Assembly: GCF_000308795.1 (NCBI RefSeq)
Contig: NZ_BAGK01000025.1
Location: 31,042-95,041 of the forward strand
Direction: 5' to 3'
From: Nocardia thailandica NBRC 100428
Lineage (GTDB): Bacteria; Actinomycetota; Actinomycetes; Mycobacteriales; Mycobacteriaceae
Length of the DNA: 64,000 nucleotides
A program made the position numbers and the translations under genes. The notes beneath the pieces are model-generated. The model searched no databases. It saw nothing but the letters and a program-made list of their open reading frames with translations, and was not told the DNA's origin. Below, one piece after another: positions 11,070 through 19,877 of the stretch; position 1 is the stretch's first letter, and the number at the start of each line of letters is the position of its first letter.

Positions 11070-11306
11070 TTGAGCACCAACCCCTTCGACGACGAGGACG
11101 GCCGCTTCTTCGTTCTGGTCAACGACGAGGAACAGCACTCCCTGTGGCCCGCATTCGCCGAGGTCCCGGCGGGTTGGCGTGTCGTGTTCGGCGAGGACAG
11201 CCGGGCCGCCTGCGTCGAGTACGTCGAGAAGAACTGGACCGATATGCGTCCCAAGAGCCTGCGTGACGCGATGGCCGCCGACGATGCGGCCCGCGCCCAG
11301 TCCTGA
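11070..11306 (+). CDS. MbtH-like NRPS accessory protein (orphan)
   Basis: 78 residues, full length for the family. It has the MbtH signature: NPFDDEDG at the start, SLWP, P-A-G-W, C-V-E-Y-V-E, W-T-D-M-R-P and S-L-R. MbtH proteins bind and activate adenylation domains of nonribosomal peptide synthetases. I chose TTG at 11070 because GAGG lies five bases upstream and family members start M-S-x-N-P-F; GTG at 11064 lacks a ribosome-binding site. No NRPS gene lies in the window, so it must serve one elsewhere. Confidence 0.93.
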   Translation: MSTNPFDDEDGRFFVLVNDEEQHSLWPAFAEVPAGWRVVFGEDSRAACVEYVEKNWTDMRPKSLRDAMAADDAARAQS

Positions 11307-11349
11307 CCTGCGGTAACCGATACTGCGCCCGGGACGCATCACCGAGCGC

Positions 11350-11387
11350 ACCGGTCCGCCGGCACCTCCGCGGTGCCGCGGACCGGT
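11350..11387 (+). terminator. hairpin terminator after the MbtH gene
   Basis: A 16-bp GC-rich stem (ACCGGTCCG arm at 11350, ACCGGT closing at 11387) with one bulged base and a short loop. It separates the MbtH gene from the tRNA gene. No T-tract follows, as is common for actinobacterial I-shaped terminators. Confidence 0.6.
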
Positions 11388-11423
11388 GTGCCCGGTTATG
11401 ATGGCCGCGGCTCGGCGCCACAC

Positions 11424-11495
11424 GCCTCCTTAGCTCAGTGGTAGAGCACCGCTCTTGTAAAGCGAAGGTCGTCAGTTCAATCCTGACAGGGGGCT
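11424..11495 (+). tRNA. tRNA-Thr, anticodon TGT
   Basis: A 72-base cloverleaf without encoded CCA. Acceptor arms GCCTCCT and AGGGGGC pair over seven positions with one G-U. The D arm is GCTC/GAGC, the anticodon loop CTTGTAA gives TGT (reads ACA), and the T arm is GTCAG/CTGAC with a TTCAATC loop. The first pair of the anticodon stem is a C-A mismatch. Confidence 0.96.
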
Positions 11496-11503
11496 CAACC
11501 TGA

Positions 11504-11535
11504 AGAATGGCTCCGACCTGGATCGGAGCCATTCT
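11504..11535 (+). terminator. hairpin terminator after tRNA-Thr
   Basis: A perfect 13-bp inverted repeat (AGAATGGCTCCGA and its complement) with a CCTGGA loop starts nine bases after the tRNA. It is the likely transcription end of the tRNA transcript. Confidence 0.75.
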
Positions 11536-11896
11536 CGTGTGCCTGATCCGGCCGCCTGCGGCGTCTCACACCTGGCCGACCGGTCTCGTCTGCGAGTCGC
11601 GGCCGGACCCAACCCGTCTGCGCAGAGCGATAGCGAGTATTGATCCACGAATCGGTGTTTCCCTCGCAGCACTCTTCTCGCCGCTGAACCTGCCGGCGTC
11701 TCACCTTCGCCGATTCGGCACTCCGGCTGCTTCGACGATCTCAGCCCGGAAGGTGACGCCCCTCACGTCAGGGAACCGAGAAGGGTCCGACGTCGTCGAA
11801 TCCAGGTGACCGCAACGAACGGGGCCACAGGTGCCCGTTCGAGGTCGAAGGAGTGTGCGCCGGCTCCGGCGAACACGGGGAAGGGGAATCGGCACC
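11536..11896. other. about 360 bases without a convincing gene
   Basis: Several short frames are open on both strands, but none has a plausible start, ribosome-binding site or protein-like composition. Third-codon G+C looks weaker than in the neighbours. No tRNA-Thr 3'-end duplicate (attR) was seen. The patch lies directly downstream of a tRNA gene, a common integration site, so decayed accessory DNA is possible. Confidence 0.5.
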
Positions 11897-12001
11897 ATGA
11901 ATCGAACTCGGCTGCTCGCGGCAACCGCGGCGTCTACAGCACTGATCGCAACCCTCATCGGCACGGCTGCCCCCGCGCAGGCGGTGGTGTGGGGTGCCTG
12001 A
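11897..12001 (+). pseudogene. orphan signal peptide, possibly 5' part of a frameshifted secreted protein
   Basis: A 34-codon frame encodes a textbook Sec signal peptide: MNRTR, a hydrophobic Ala/Leu/Ile core, then APAQA before a predicted cleavage site, and only five further residues before TGA. An AAGGGG sequence lies about ten bases upstream. The next frame begins inside its last codons. Removing one G from the GGGG run near 11991 would fuse the two into one secreted protein. Truncated leader, frameshift or sequencing error cannot be told apart from this sequence. Confidence 0.45.
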
Positions 12002-12362
12002 CCCAACCACTGACGAACTCATCGAGTCGGTTGTCGCGGCCGGCCGCGAATGGAACCTGAGTATCGGTCAGACCGACCACGGGCATCTGGCGATCGGTTC
12101 GCGTGGTGACCGCAAGCTGGAACATCCGATCGAGATCCTCTTCACCGCCCCGGAGCTGCACAGCTACTACCGGCGAATTGCCGGCGAGGCCGAGCAGGGG
12201 GGAGCCCCGGAACCGCCGTGGGCCTGGTGGATGACATTGATGTCGACTCACCTGCTGGAAGCCGTCCATGAGACAGACCGCCGCGAAGAGCGGTGCGTGA
12301 TCACGGTGACGGCAACCGGTTTCGCAGCGGAACCCGCGACGGAAGCTCGCACCCGAGTCTGA
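11994..12362 (+). CDS. hypothetical protein, possibly the mature part of a secreted protein
   Basis: 122 residues from a GTG, rich in Glu, His and Trp, with no membrane helix and no domain I recognise. It overlaps the orphan signal peptide frame by eight bases and has no ribosome-binding site of its own. It is therefore either translationally coupled to the signal-peptide frame or was once fused to it. Its position after tRNA-Thr and its less biased codon use suggest accessory DNA. Confidence 0.5.
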   Translation: MPDPTTDELIESVVAAGREWNLSIGQTDHGHLAIGSRGDRKLEHPIEILFTAPELHSYYRRIAGEAEQGGAPEPPWAWWMTLMSTHLLEAVHETDRREERCVITVTATGFAAEPATEARTRV

Positions 12363-12490
12363 TCTGTCCGGACCTGGTGGAGATTCGATCCGCCTGCGGG
12401 AGTCGTGTCGGCGTGGGCGGGGGCACTGCGCCCTCGCCCACTGCCGCATCGACCTCCCCGATCGCGCCGGCGGTAGAACGACGTCCGCGC

Positions 12491-12916
12491 TCAGTCCGGG
12501 ACGTTGGCGCCGTGGCCCAGGTCGCGGAGGGCGGCCTTGATCTTGGCCTGGGCCTCGTCCAGGGACTCCGGGGACGGGTCGGGGTCGGCGCCGGAGATGT
12601 CGAAGTCGGTCAGCGAGTACGCCGGGAAGACGTGCAGGTGCAGGTGCGGGACCTCGAGGCCGGCGATGAGCAGGCCGGCGCGGGGGGCGTCGAAGGCGGC
12701 GCGCACGGCGCGGCCGATCGTCTGGGCGACGGCGGTCAGGCGGGCGAAGACCTCGCCGTCGACGTCCTGCCACTGGTCGATCTCGGCGCGCGGCACCACC
12801 AGGGTGTGGCCCGGGGTGACCGGGGCGATGGTGAGGAAGGCGACGAACTCGTCGTCCTCCCATACGAAGCGGCCGGGGATCTGACCTGCGATGATCGCGC
12901 TGAAGACGGATGCCAT
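12491..12916 (-). CDS. HIT family protein (first)
   Basis: 141 residues, histidine-triad nucleotide hydrolase family, with the active-site triad H-L-H-L-H-V-F and the N-terminal F-x-x-I-I-x-G-x-I-P segment typical of HINT-like enzymes. These hydrolyse AMP-linked phosphoramidates or similar nucleotides. The ATG at 12916 is preceded by TAGGCT and seven bases, a leaderless promoter, so the much longer open frame above it is rejected. Confidence 0.9.
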   Translation of the reverse strand: MASVFSAIIAGQIPGRFVWEDDEFVAFLTIAPVTPGHTLVVPRAEIDQWQDVDGEVFARLTAVAQTIGRAVRAAFDAPRAGLLIAGLEVPHLHLHVFPAYSLTDFDISGADPDPSPESLDEAQAKIKAALRDLGHGANVPD

Positions 12917-12963
12917 AGCGGCGAGCCTAGTGCGCGCGGGCCGTGGCCGGGACCCGCGCGACC

Positions 12964-13341
12964 CTAGACGGCGATGAAGTGCGACAGGATGCCCTGCACC
13001 TCGTAGATGTCGACCTGGCGGTTGAACTTCTGCTTGATCGGGGACGGGTCGCTGCCGATCCAGATGTAGAGCTCGGCGTCGAGGTCGAGGTGACCGGCCG
13101 TCTCCACCGAGAAGTGGGAGATCGAGCGGTAGGGGATGGAGTGGTAGCTGGTCCGCTTGCCGGAGATGCCCTGCTTGTCGACCATGATCAGCCTGCGGTT
13201 GGTGAACAGCATGGCGTCGCGGACCAGGAGGAACCCGGCGTAGATCTGCTCGCCGTTGCCGAGCAGCCTGCCGAACTCCTGCTGCGCCGAGGCGGGTTCG
13301 ATCGGACCCGCGTTGCCCATCATGCCGCTGATGAGACCCAT
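12964..13341 (-). CDS. bacterial PH-domain protein
   Basis: 125 residues. The sequence from about residue 35 ([19 protein letters not shown]) to the end matches the bacterial PH-like domain (DUF1696 type), a beta-rich fold of unknown ligand. I took ATG 13341; GTG at 13350 is also possible, but an AAAGG site would be only three bases from it. It is divergent from purD. Soluble and probably cytoplasmic; the function is unknown. Confidence 0.82.
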   Translation of the reverse strand: MGLISGMMGNAGPIEPASAQQEFGRLLGNGEQIYAGFLLVRDAMLFTNRRLIMVDKQGISGKRTSYHSIPYRSISHFSVETAGHLDLDAELYIWIGSDPSPIKQKFNRQVDIYEVQGILSHFIAV

Positions 13342-13490
13342 TGTGCGCACACACCTTTCGTGTAGCCCCGCCCTGTGTGCGGTATTCCCTCCATGATGCC
13401 TCCGTAAGCAGTGGACGGCAGATGAACATCGGGATTACCCCAGGTACCTGGCCGGATGCGGTGGGCGGCCCGTCCTCTAGGCTGTCTGCC

Positions 13491-14759
13491 GTGCGCGTAC
13501 TCGTCATCGGATCCGGAGCCCGTGAACATGCCCTCGTCCTGGCCCTGCGCCGGGACCCGTCGGTGACCGCGGTCGTCGCCGCCCCCGGCAATCCGGGTAT
13601 CGGCCAGCTCGCCGAGCTGCGCCAGGTCGACCAGACCTCGGCCGAGGCCGTGGTGGCGCTGGCCACCGACGTGGCCGCCGACCTGGTGGTCATCGGTCCC
13701 GAGGTGCCGCTGGTGCTCGGCGTCGCCGACGCGGTGCGCGCGGCGGGCTTCCCGGTGTTCGGCCCGTCGGGCGCGGCCGCCCGGATCGAGGGATCCAAGG
13801 CGTTCGCCAAGGACGTCATGGCCGCCGCGGGCGTGCGCACCGCGCACAGCGAGATCGTGGACAACCCGGCCGACCTGGACGCCGCCCTCGACCGCTTCGG
13901 TCCCACCTGGGTGGTCAAGGACGACGGCCTCGCGGCGGGCAAGGGCGTCGTGGTGACCGACGATCGCCGGGCCGCCCGCGATCACGGCGCCGAGCTGCTC
14001 GAGCAGGGCCACCCCGTGCTGCTCGAGTCGTTCCTCGACGGGCCGGAGGTGTCGCTGTTCTGCCTGGTCGACGGGGAGACCGTCGTCCCGCTGCTGCCCG
14101 CCCAGGATCATAAGCGCGTCGGGGACGGCGACAGCGGCCCCAACACCGGCGGCATGGGTGCCTACGCGCCGCTGCCGTGGCTGCCCGCCGAGACGCTGAC
14201 CGAGATCGTCGAGGACGTGGTCAAGCCGGTCGCGGCCGAGCTGGTCGCCCGCGGGTCGTCGTTCTCCGGCCTGCTCTACGCCGGTCTGGCGATCGGCGTG
14301 GCGGGTCCGGCCGTCGTCGAGTTCAACTGCCGCTTCGGTGATCCCGAGACCCAGGCGGTGCTGGCGCTGCTCGACAGCCCGTTCGCGGAGCTGCTGCACG
14401 CCACCGCGACCGGCCGGCTGGCGGAGGTGGAGGCCCCGCGCTGGAAGGACGGCTCGGCGATCACCGTCGTGCTGGCCGCCGAGAACTACCCGGGTCGCCC
14501 CCGCGTCGGTGACGTCATCAGCGGCGCGGGCGAGGGCGCGGTCGACGGGGACACGCTGGTGCTGCACGCGGGCACCGGTCAGCGGGAGGACGGCGCGCTG
14601 GTGTCCGCGGGTGGCCGGGTGCTCAACGTGGTCGGTGTCGGCGCGGATCTCGCGCAGGCGCGCGAGCGGGCCTACGAGCGGCTGAGCCGGATCAAGCTGC
14701 CCGGCAGCCACTTCCGCACCGACATCGGCGCGACCGAGGTGACCATCCCGCAGGGCTGA
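13491..14759 (+). CDS. purD: phosphoribosylamine-glycine ligase
   Basis: 422 residues, second step of purine synthesis: joins glycine to phosphoribosylamine using ATP. The N-terminal motif [12 protein letters not shown], the ATP-grasp core ([42 protein letters not shown]) and the C-terminal barrel-sandwich part are present. The GTG start is preceded by TAGGCT and exactly seven bases, so the transcript is probably leaderless. It ends ten bases from the convergent M23 gene. Confidence 0.97.
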   Translation: MRVLVIGSGAREHALVLALRRDPSVTAVVAAPGNPGIGQLAELRQVDQTSAEAVVALATDVAADLVVIGPEVPLVLGVADAVRAAGFPVFGPSGAAARIEGSKAFAKDVMAAAGVRTAHSEIVDNPADLDAALDRFGPTWVVKDDGLAAGKGVVVTDDRRAARDHGAELLEQGHPVLLESFLDGPEVSLFCLVDGETVVPLLPAQDHKRVGDGDSGPNTGGMGAYAPLPWLPAETLTEIVEDVVKPVAAELVARGSSFSGLLYAGLAIGVAGPAVVEFNCRFGDPETQAVLALLDSPFAELLHATATGRLAEVEAPRWKDGSAITVVLAAENYPGRPRVGDVISGAGEGAVDGDTLVLHAGTGQREDGALVSAGGRVLNVVGVGADLAQARERAYERLSRIKLPGSHFRTDIGATEVTIPQG

Positions 14760-14769
14760 GCGCGGCCGA

Positions 14770-15804
14770 TCAGGTCAGCGACAGCCCGTGCAGGGCCAGC
14801 CAGGGCTGCGGGTCGATGTGCTCGCCGTTCTGGATGACCTCGAAGTGCAGGTGCGGGCCGGTGGAGTCGCCGCGGTTGCCGATGCGGGCGATCTGCATGC
14901 CCGCGGGCACGCGTTCGCCGACCGAGACGAAGAAGTCGTACATGTGCCCGTAGACCGTGATGGTGCCGTCGTCGTGGCGGATCCGGACCCAGAGGCCGAA
15001 GCCCTGGGCGGGCCCGGCGTCGATGACGGTGCCGTCGGCGACGGCGTAGATCGGGCTGCCGATGGCGGCCGCGATGTCGATACCGCGGTGCAGGGTGCCC
15101 CAGCGTGAGCCGAAGCCCGAGGTGAACAGGCCACGCGCGGGCAGGCTGAATCCGCCGCCGGGCAGGGCGGTGCCGGGCACGACGACGTTCGGCACCGTGG
15201 TCGGCGCGCTGGAGATCCAGGGCTGCCATTCCCCGGAGGCGGCCGCGGCGGCCTCGGCCTTGGCGCGTTCCAGGGTGGCCCGCGACGCGGCGGCGACGAC
15301 CGCGGCCTCGCGGCGCTTCTCGCCGTTGGCGATGGCGGTGAGCATGCGGCGCACCGACTGCGGTGTGTTCTGCAGCTGTGGGGGATAGGCGAGGGCGACC
15401 GGTTGCGCCTCGCCGGGGGCGGGTTCGCCGCCGAGTTCGGAGAGTATGCGGGTGTCCGAGGCCGCGAACAGGGCGACCGCGAGCAGCCCGGCGATGAGCA
15501 CGCGGTGCCTGCGCAGGAAGCGCACGGTCTGCTCGCGGTCGGGCCTGCGGGCCCACAGGGCCTCGGCGCCCGCGCGGGGCCGCGCGAGGAACACCGTGCG
15601 CAGCTCGCCGCGGCGCAGCTCGGCCAGGACGGCGCCGACGGCGGGGTGCCGGGCGAGCCGGTCGCTCACGCGCCCGCGCAGGGAGCGGGTATCGAGGTGC
15701 TCGCGCCAGTCGGCGCGCAGGGCGACGCCGTGGGCGAAGCGGGGCGTCCTGGCCCGCGGCTCGGCCTTCGGGTCCGGGGCGAGCTCGGTGTCGGTGTCGG
15801 TCAT
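14770..15804 (-). CDS. M23 (LytM-type) peptidoglycan endopeptidase
   Basis: 344 residues. A cytoplasmic N-terminus of about 95 residues, one membrane helix (about 98-115), an Ala-rich linker and a C-terminal M23 metallopeptidase domain. The zinc ligands are visible in H-R-G-I-D and H-L-H-F-E-V, with the Y-G-H-M motif between. The domain faces the cell wall, where it should cut peptide cross-links or activate another hydrolase. A type II anchored enzyme with such a long cytoplasmic tail may be regulated from inside. Confidence 0.9.
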   Translation of the reverse strand: MTDTDTELAPDPKAEPRARTPRFAHGVALRADWREHLDTRSLRGRVSDRLARHPAVGAVLAELRRGELRTVFLARPRAGAEALWARRPDREQTVRFLRRHRVLIAGLLAVALFAASDTRILSELGGEPAPGEAQPVALAYPPQLQNTPQSVRRMLTAIANGEKRREAAVVAAASRATLERAKAEAAAAASGEWQPWISSAPTTVPNVVVPGTALPGGGFSLPARGLFTSGFGSRWGTLHRGIDIAAAIGSPIYAVADGTVIDAGPAQGFGLWVRIRHDDGTITVYGHMYDFFVSVGERVPAGMQIARIGNRGDSTGPHLHFEVIQNGEHIDPQPWLALHGLSLT

Positions 15805-15931
15805 GCTGCCCCCGCGCTCCGTCGCCGGCGGGGACGTGCCCGCCGGTGGGTTGCCTCCCTGTTCGCTGTCGGAGCCATTGTGCCGACCTTATCCGCGTGC
15901 GCGCGCGGACGGGTGCTCTACCGTCATTCGG

Positions 15932-17092
15932 GTGTCCAGAGAATCACGCCGGTCGACCATTCCCCCTTTCTACGTCATGGACGTGTGGAAAGCGGCTGCC
16001 GAGCGGGCCCGGTCGCACGGTGACGTGCTGGTGCTCGCGGCGGGTCAGCCGTCGACCAAGGCGCCCGCCCCGGTGCTGCGCGCGACGCGGGCCGCGATCG
16101 ACGCCGAGCTGCTCGGCTACACCGAGACCTTCGGCATCCTGCCCCTGCGCGAGGAGATCGCCGCGCACCATCGGCGGACCTACGGCTACGACGTGCACCC
16201 CGACGAGGTGGTGGTGACGACCGGGTCCTCCGGCGCGTTCACGCTGATCTTCCTGGCCGCGTTCGACGCCGGTGACACGGTGGTGGTCGCCCGTCCCGGC
16301 TACCCGGCCTATCGCAACACGCTGCGCGCGCTCGGCTGCGAGGTCGTCGAGCTGGACTGCGGCCCGCACACCCGGTTCCAGCCGACGGTGGCGATGCTCG
16401 AGGCGCTGCCCGCCCCGCCCGCGGGCCTGGTGGTGGCGAGCCCGGCCAACCCGACGGGCACCATGATCGACCCGGCCGAGCTGGCGGCGCTGGCCCGCTG
16501 GTGCGAGGCCAACGGCACGCTGCTGATCTCGGACGAGATCTATCACGGCATCACCTACGGCGACGCCGAGCCGACGGCCTCGGCCTGGGAGTTCTCGCGG
16601 GAGTCGGTGGTCATCGGGTCGGTGTCGAAGTACTTCTCGATGACCGGCTGGCGGCTGGGCTGGATGCTGGCGCCCGCCGACCTGCGTCCCGCGCTGCAAC
16701 GGCTGGCCTCCAACATGACCGTCTGCCCGCCCGCGATCTCCCAGTACGCGGCCGCGCACGCCTTCGGCCCGGAGGCGAAGGACGAGCTGGACGGGCACGT
16801 GCGCCGCTACGCGCGCAACCGCGAGCTGCTGCTGAAGGGTCTGCCGGAGCTGGGCATCACCGACCTGGCCCCCGCCGACGGCGCCTTCTACGCCTACGCC
16901 GACATCGGCCACCTGACCGAGGACTCGCGCGCCTGGTGCGCGCGGGTCCTCGCGCACACCGGGGTGGCGCTGGCGCCAGGCCTCGATTTCGACACCGTAC
17001 GAGGCGACCGGACCGTTCGCTTCTCCTTTGCCGGGGCGACCGCCGATATCGAGCTCGCGCTCGAGCGACTTTCCGGCTATCTGCGAGACTGA
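15932..17092 (+). CDS. PLP-dependent aminotransferase class I/II
   Basis: 386 residues. It has the aspartate-aminotransferase fold with A-N-P-T-G, S-D-E-I-Y-H and the PLP lysine in S-V-S-K-Y-F-S-M-T-G-W-R-L-G. The C-terminal Arg in R-F-S-F should bind the substrate carboxylate. Substrate is not decidable. The GTG start follows TACCGT and seven bases, indicating a leaderless transcript; the longer frame back to 15446 is therefore not used. Confidence 0.92.
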   Translation: MSRESRRSTIPPFYVMDVWKAAAERARSHGDVLVLAAGQPSTKAPAPVLRATRAAIDAELLGYTETFGILPLREEIAAHHRRTYGYDVHPDEVVVTTGSSGAFTLIFLAAFDAGDTVVVARPGYPAYRNTLRALGCEVVELDCGPHTRFQPTVAMLEALPAPPAGLVVASPANPTGTMIDPAELAALARWCEANGTLLISDEIYHGITYGDAEPTASAWEFSRESVVIGSVSKYFSMTGWRLGWMLAPADLRPALQRLASNMTVCPPAISQYAAAHAFGPEAKDELDGHVRRYARNRELLLKGLPELGITDLAPADGAFYAYADIGHLTEDSRAWCARVLAHTGVALAPGLDFDTVRGDRTVRFSFAGATADIELALERLSGYLRD

Positions 17093-17199
17093 CCAGTCGG
17101 TTATCGGAAGTGATGTGCGACAACAACTTTGCGCAGTACGAACACATCTGTGCCGGGATGCGGTAAAACACAGTCAGTCCTATTTTTCCGCGTTTCCCC

Positions 17200-17235
17200 G
17201 ATGACGATTGCGCACGGTTGAACTGATGACGATTG
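17200..17235. repeat. 11-bp direct repeat upstream of the TetR gene
   Basis: GATGACGATTG occurs at 17200-17210 and again at 17225-17235, in the same orientation with starts 25 bases apart, ending 13 bases before the TetR start. It may be a binding site for the adjacent regulator, although TetR proteins usually bind palindromes. Confidence 0.45.
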
Positions 17236-17248
17236 GCACGATCCCGCG

Positions 17249-17905
17249 GTGACCACCGCGACGACTCCGAAAGGCGAACGACGTCGCCAAGCTCTGGTGG
17301 CGGCGGCGGCTGAGCTGTTGCTCGAAGGCGGATTCGACGCCGTCCGGCATCGCTCGGTCGCCACTCGCGCCGACCTCCCGCTGGCTTCGACCACCTACTA
17401 CTTCGAGTCCCTGGAAGACCTCATCGCGCGCGCGGTGGAGTTCAGCGGCACGGTCGAGCTCGACGCCATGCGCAGGCGCGTCGGCGAGGTCAGCCACCGG
17501 CGCCGCGGCGCCGAGGCGACGGTCGACCTCGTGCTGGATCTGCTGGTCGGCCCGGACACCGGGGACGCGAGCGGGCAGGTCATCGCCCGCTACGAACGCT
17601 CCGTCGCCTCGGCGCGGCACCCCGAGCTGCGCGAGGTGCAGTTGCGACTACGGGCCAAGCTCGAGGACCTGCTGGCCGACGTCCTACGCCGTTCGGACCG
17701 GGTCGTGCGCCCCGAGCAACTGCGCAGGCTCGTCGCGGTGGTGGACAGCGCGGTCGTGTCGGCGCTGATCGAGGGCCAGCCCGAACCGCGCCGCACCGCC
17801 CGCGCCGGGTTGCTCGAACTCATCGACCTGGTGGCGCCGCCGGTCGTGCCCAACGTGGCCAATATGGTCCCCCAGCAGCCCGAACGAGTGCGCCAACTAG
17901 ACTGA
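17249..17905 (+). CDS. TetR family transcriptional regulator
   Basis: 218 residues. The N-terminal helix-turn-helix (about residues 10-55) contains the TetR signature around H-R-S-V-A-T-R-A-D-L-P-L-A-S-T-T-Y-Y-F. The C-terminal ligand domain is unassigned. In M. tuberculosis a TetR gene (Rv0775) also lies near purB. GTG start; the coding sequence ends one base before purB's first candidate start and contains purB's probable -10 box. Confidence 0.88.
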   Translation: MTTATTPKGERRRQALVAAAAELLLEGGFDAVRHRSVATRADLPLASTTYYFESLEDLIARAVEFSGTVELDAMRRRVGEVSHRRRGAEATVDLVLDLLVGPDTGDASGQVIARYERSVASARHPELREVQLRLRAKLEDLLADVLRRSDRVVRPEQLRRLVAVVDSAVVSALIEGQPEPRRTARAGLLELIDLVAPPVVPNVANMVPQQPERVRQLD

Positions 17906-17911
17906 GTGCCC

Positions 17912-19333
17912 GTGAGCCTCGTCCCCAATGTCCTCGCCACCCGTTACGCCAGCCCGGAGCTCGTCGCGCTCTGGTCGCCCGAGAACAAGATCGTGCTCGA
18001 GCGCAAGCTGTGGCTCGAGGTGCTGCGGGCGCAGTCCGAGCTGGGCATCGACGTCCCCGCCGGGGTGATCGAGGACTACGAGCGGGTCATCGACCAGGTG
18101 AACCTGGCCTCGATCGCCGAGCGCGAGCGGGTCACCCGCCACGACGTGAAGGCCCGCATCGAGGAGTTCAACGCCCTCGCGGGCCACGAGCACGTGCACA
18201 AGGGCATGACCAGCCGCGACCTCACCGAGAACGTCGAGCAGCTGCAGATCCGCCTCTCGCTCGAGCACGTCTACGCGCACGGCGTCGCCATCGCCGCCCG
18301 GCTGGGGGAGCGGGCCGCGCAGTACCAGGAACTGGTCATGGCGGGCCGCTCGCACAACGTGGCCGCCCAGGCCACCACCCTCGGCAAGCGCTTCGCCTCG
18401 GCCGCCGACGAACTGCTCGTCGCGCTGACCCGCCTGCGCGAGCTGATCGACCGCTATCCGCTGCGCGGCATCAAGGGCCCGATGGGCACCGCCCAGGACA
18501 TGCTCGACCTGCTCGGCGGCGACGCGGCCAAGCTGGCCTCGCTCGAGCAGCAGGTCGCCCGGCACCTCGGCTTCGCCGACGTGTTCACCAGCGTCGGGCA
18601 GGTCTACCCGCGTTCGCTCGACCACGACGTGCTCTCCGCGCTGGTCCAGGTCGGCGCGGGTCCGTCGTCGTTCGCGCACACCATCCGCCTGATGGCGGGC
18701 CACGAGCTGGTCACCGAGGGCTTCCAGCCCGGCCAGGTCGGCTCGTCGGCCATGCCGCACAAGATGAACACCCGTTCCTGCGAGCGCGTCAACGGCCTGC
18801 AGGTCGTGCTGCGCGGATACGCCTCCATGGCGGCCGAACTGGCGGGCGCGCAGTGGAACGAGGGCGACGTCTTCTGCTCGGTGGTGCGCCGCGTCGCACT
18901 GCCGGACGCCTTCTTCGCCATCGACGGCATGATGGAGACCTTCCTGACCGTGCTCGCCGAGTTCGGCGCCTACCCGGCCGTTGTCTCGCGTGAGCTGGAG
19001 CGCTACCTGCCCTTCCTGGCGACCACCCGCATCCTCATGGCGGCGGTGCGCGCCGGCGTCGGCCGCGAGACCGCGCACGAGGTCATCAAGGAGCACGCGG
19101 TGGCCGTCGCGCTCGCCATGCGTGAGCAGGGCCGCGAACCCGACCTGCTCGACCGCCTCGCCGCCGACGAGCGGATGCCGCTGGACCGCGCCGCCCTCGA
19201 CGAGGCGCTGGCCGACAAGTCGGCCTTCATCGGCGCCGCGGGCGATCAGACCGCCGAGGTGGTCGCCCGGGTCCAGAAGCTGATCGAGGCCGATCCCGAG
19301 GCCGCGCGCTACACGCCGTCCCCGATCCTCTAG
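17912..19333 (+). CDS. purB: adenylosuccinate lyase
   Basis: 473 residues, fumarase/aspartase superfamily. It removes fumarate from SAICAR and from adenylosuccinate. The signature G-S-S-A-M-P-H-K-M-N and the blocks TRHDVKARIEEFN, GMTSRDLTEN and the HNVAAQ region are intact. I used GTG 17912 (MSLVPNVLATRYAS) rather than 17906 because TAGACT sits eight bases upstream and mycobacterial PurB begins similarly. The last base of the stop is shared with the following HIT gene. Confidence 0.96.
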   Translation: MSLVPNVLATRYASPELVALWSPENKIVLERKLWLEVLRAQSELGIDVPAGVIEDYERVIDQVNLASIAERERVTRHDVKARIEEFNALAGHEHVHKGMTSRDLTENVEQLQIRLSLEHVYAHGVAIAARLGERAAQYQELVMAGRSHNVAAQATTLGKRFASAADELLVALTRLRELIDRYPLRGIKGPMGTAQDMLDLLGGDAAKLASLEQQVARHLGFADVFTSVGQVYPRSLDHDVLSALVQVGAGPSSFAHTIRLMAGHELVTEGFQPGQVGSSAMPHKMNTRSCERVNGLQVVLRGYASMAAELAGAQWNEGDVFCSVVRRVALPDAFFAIDGMMETFLTVLAEFGAYPAVVSRELERYLPFLATTRILMAAVRAGVGRETAHEVIKEHAVAVALAMREQGREPDLLDRLAADERMPLDRAALDEALADKSAFIGAAGDQTAEVVARVQKLIEADPEAARYTPSPIL

Positions 19334-19767
19334 TGAATCCCTACACCATCTTCTCCGAGATCATCGCCGGGACCGCTCCCGCGTCGAAGGTCTACGAGGA
19401 CGACGACGTGCTCGCCTTCATGGACATCCGGCCGGTGACGCCGGGTCACGTCCTGGTCGTGCCCAAGCGGGCCGCGACCAGCCTGGCCGAACTCGATCCG
19501 GACCTGGGCGGAAGGCTCTTCCAGGTCGGGCAGAAGATCGCCCAGGCGCTGCGCGACAGCGAGGTGGCGGCGGACGGCGTCAACTTCTTCCTGGCCGACG
19601 GCGTGACCGCCGGCCAGGAGATCTTCCACGTGCATCTGCACGTCATCCCCCGCACGCCGGGCGACGGTTTCGGTCTGCGCGCCCGGCCCACCTCCCCACC
19701 CCGCGCCGACCTCGACTACCTGGCGGGTTCCCTCCGCGGCGCGTTGGACCGGGCGAACCGGACGTAG
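19333..19767 (+). CDS. HIT family protein (second)
   Basis: 144 residues, histidine-triad family with H-V-H-L-H-V-I-P and the N-terminal F-S-E-I-I-A-G segment. The GTG start overlaps the purB stop by one base, so it is coupled to purB. HINT-type enzymes hydrolyse adenosine phosphoramidates, which fits a gene transcribed with a purine enzyme. It is a paralogue of the HIT gene at 12491-12916. Confidence 0.92.
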   Translation: MNPYTIFSEIIAGTAPASKVYEDDDVLAFMDIRPVTPGHVLVVPKRAATSLAELDPDLGGRLFQVGQKIAQALRDSEVAADGVNFFLADGVTAGQEIFHVHLHVIPRTPGDGFGLRARPTSPPRADLDYLAGSLRGALDRANRT

Positions 19768-19822
19768 CGAACTGGGCGGTTTGCTGACGAAACGCCCGAA
19801 ACACCAAATGCCGGGTAAGCGT

Positions 19823-19836
19823 TAACGCGCGCGTTA
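19823..19836. promoter_or_regulatory. 14-bp palindrome before the secreted esterase gene
   Basis: TAACGCGCGCGTTA is a perfect inverted repeat 41 bases before the esterase GTG, in the place expected for a promoter. It may be an operator; no regulator is adjacent. Confidence 0.35.
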
Positions 19837-19877
19837 CCTTGGACTGTCCTTTGGCATGCGGTTTTGGAGGGTGGGTC

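Noticed and set aside
11424..11495. tRNA-Thr as an attachment site for an integrated island
   Set aside because: No integrase gene and no repeated tRNA 3' end were found; only the loss of coding bias nearby hints at it.
11507..11809. Plus-strand frame of 100 codons after tRNA-Thr
   Set aside because: It begins inside the tRNA terminator hairpin, lacks a ribosome-binding site and has no protein-like features.
15062..15388. Plus-strand frame inside the M23 gene
   Set aside because: Antisense to a well-supported metallopeptidase, with no start signal.
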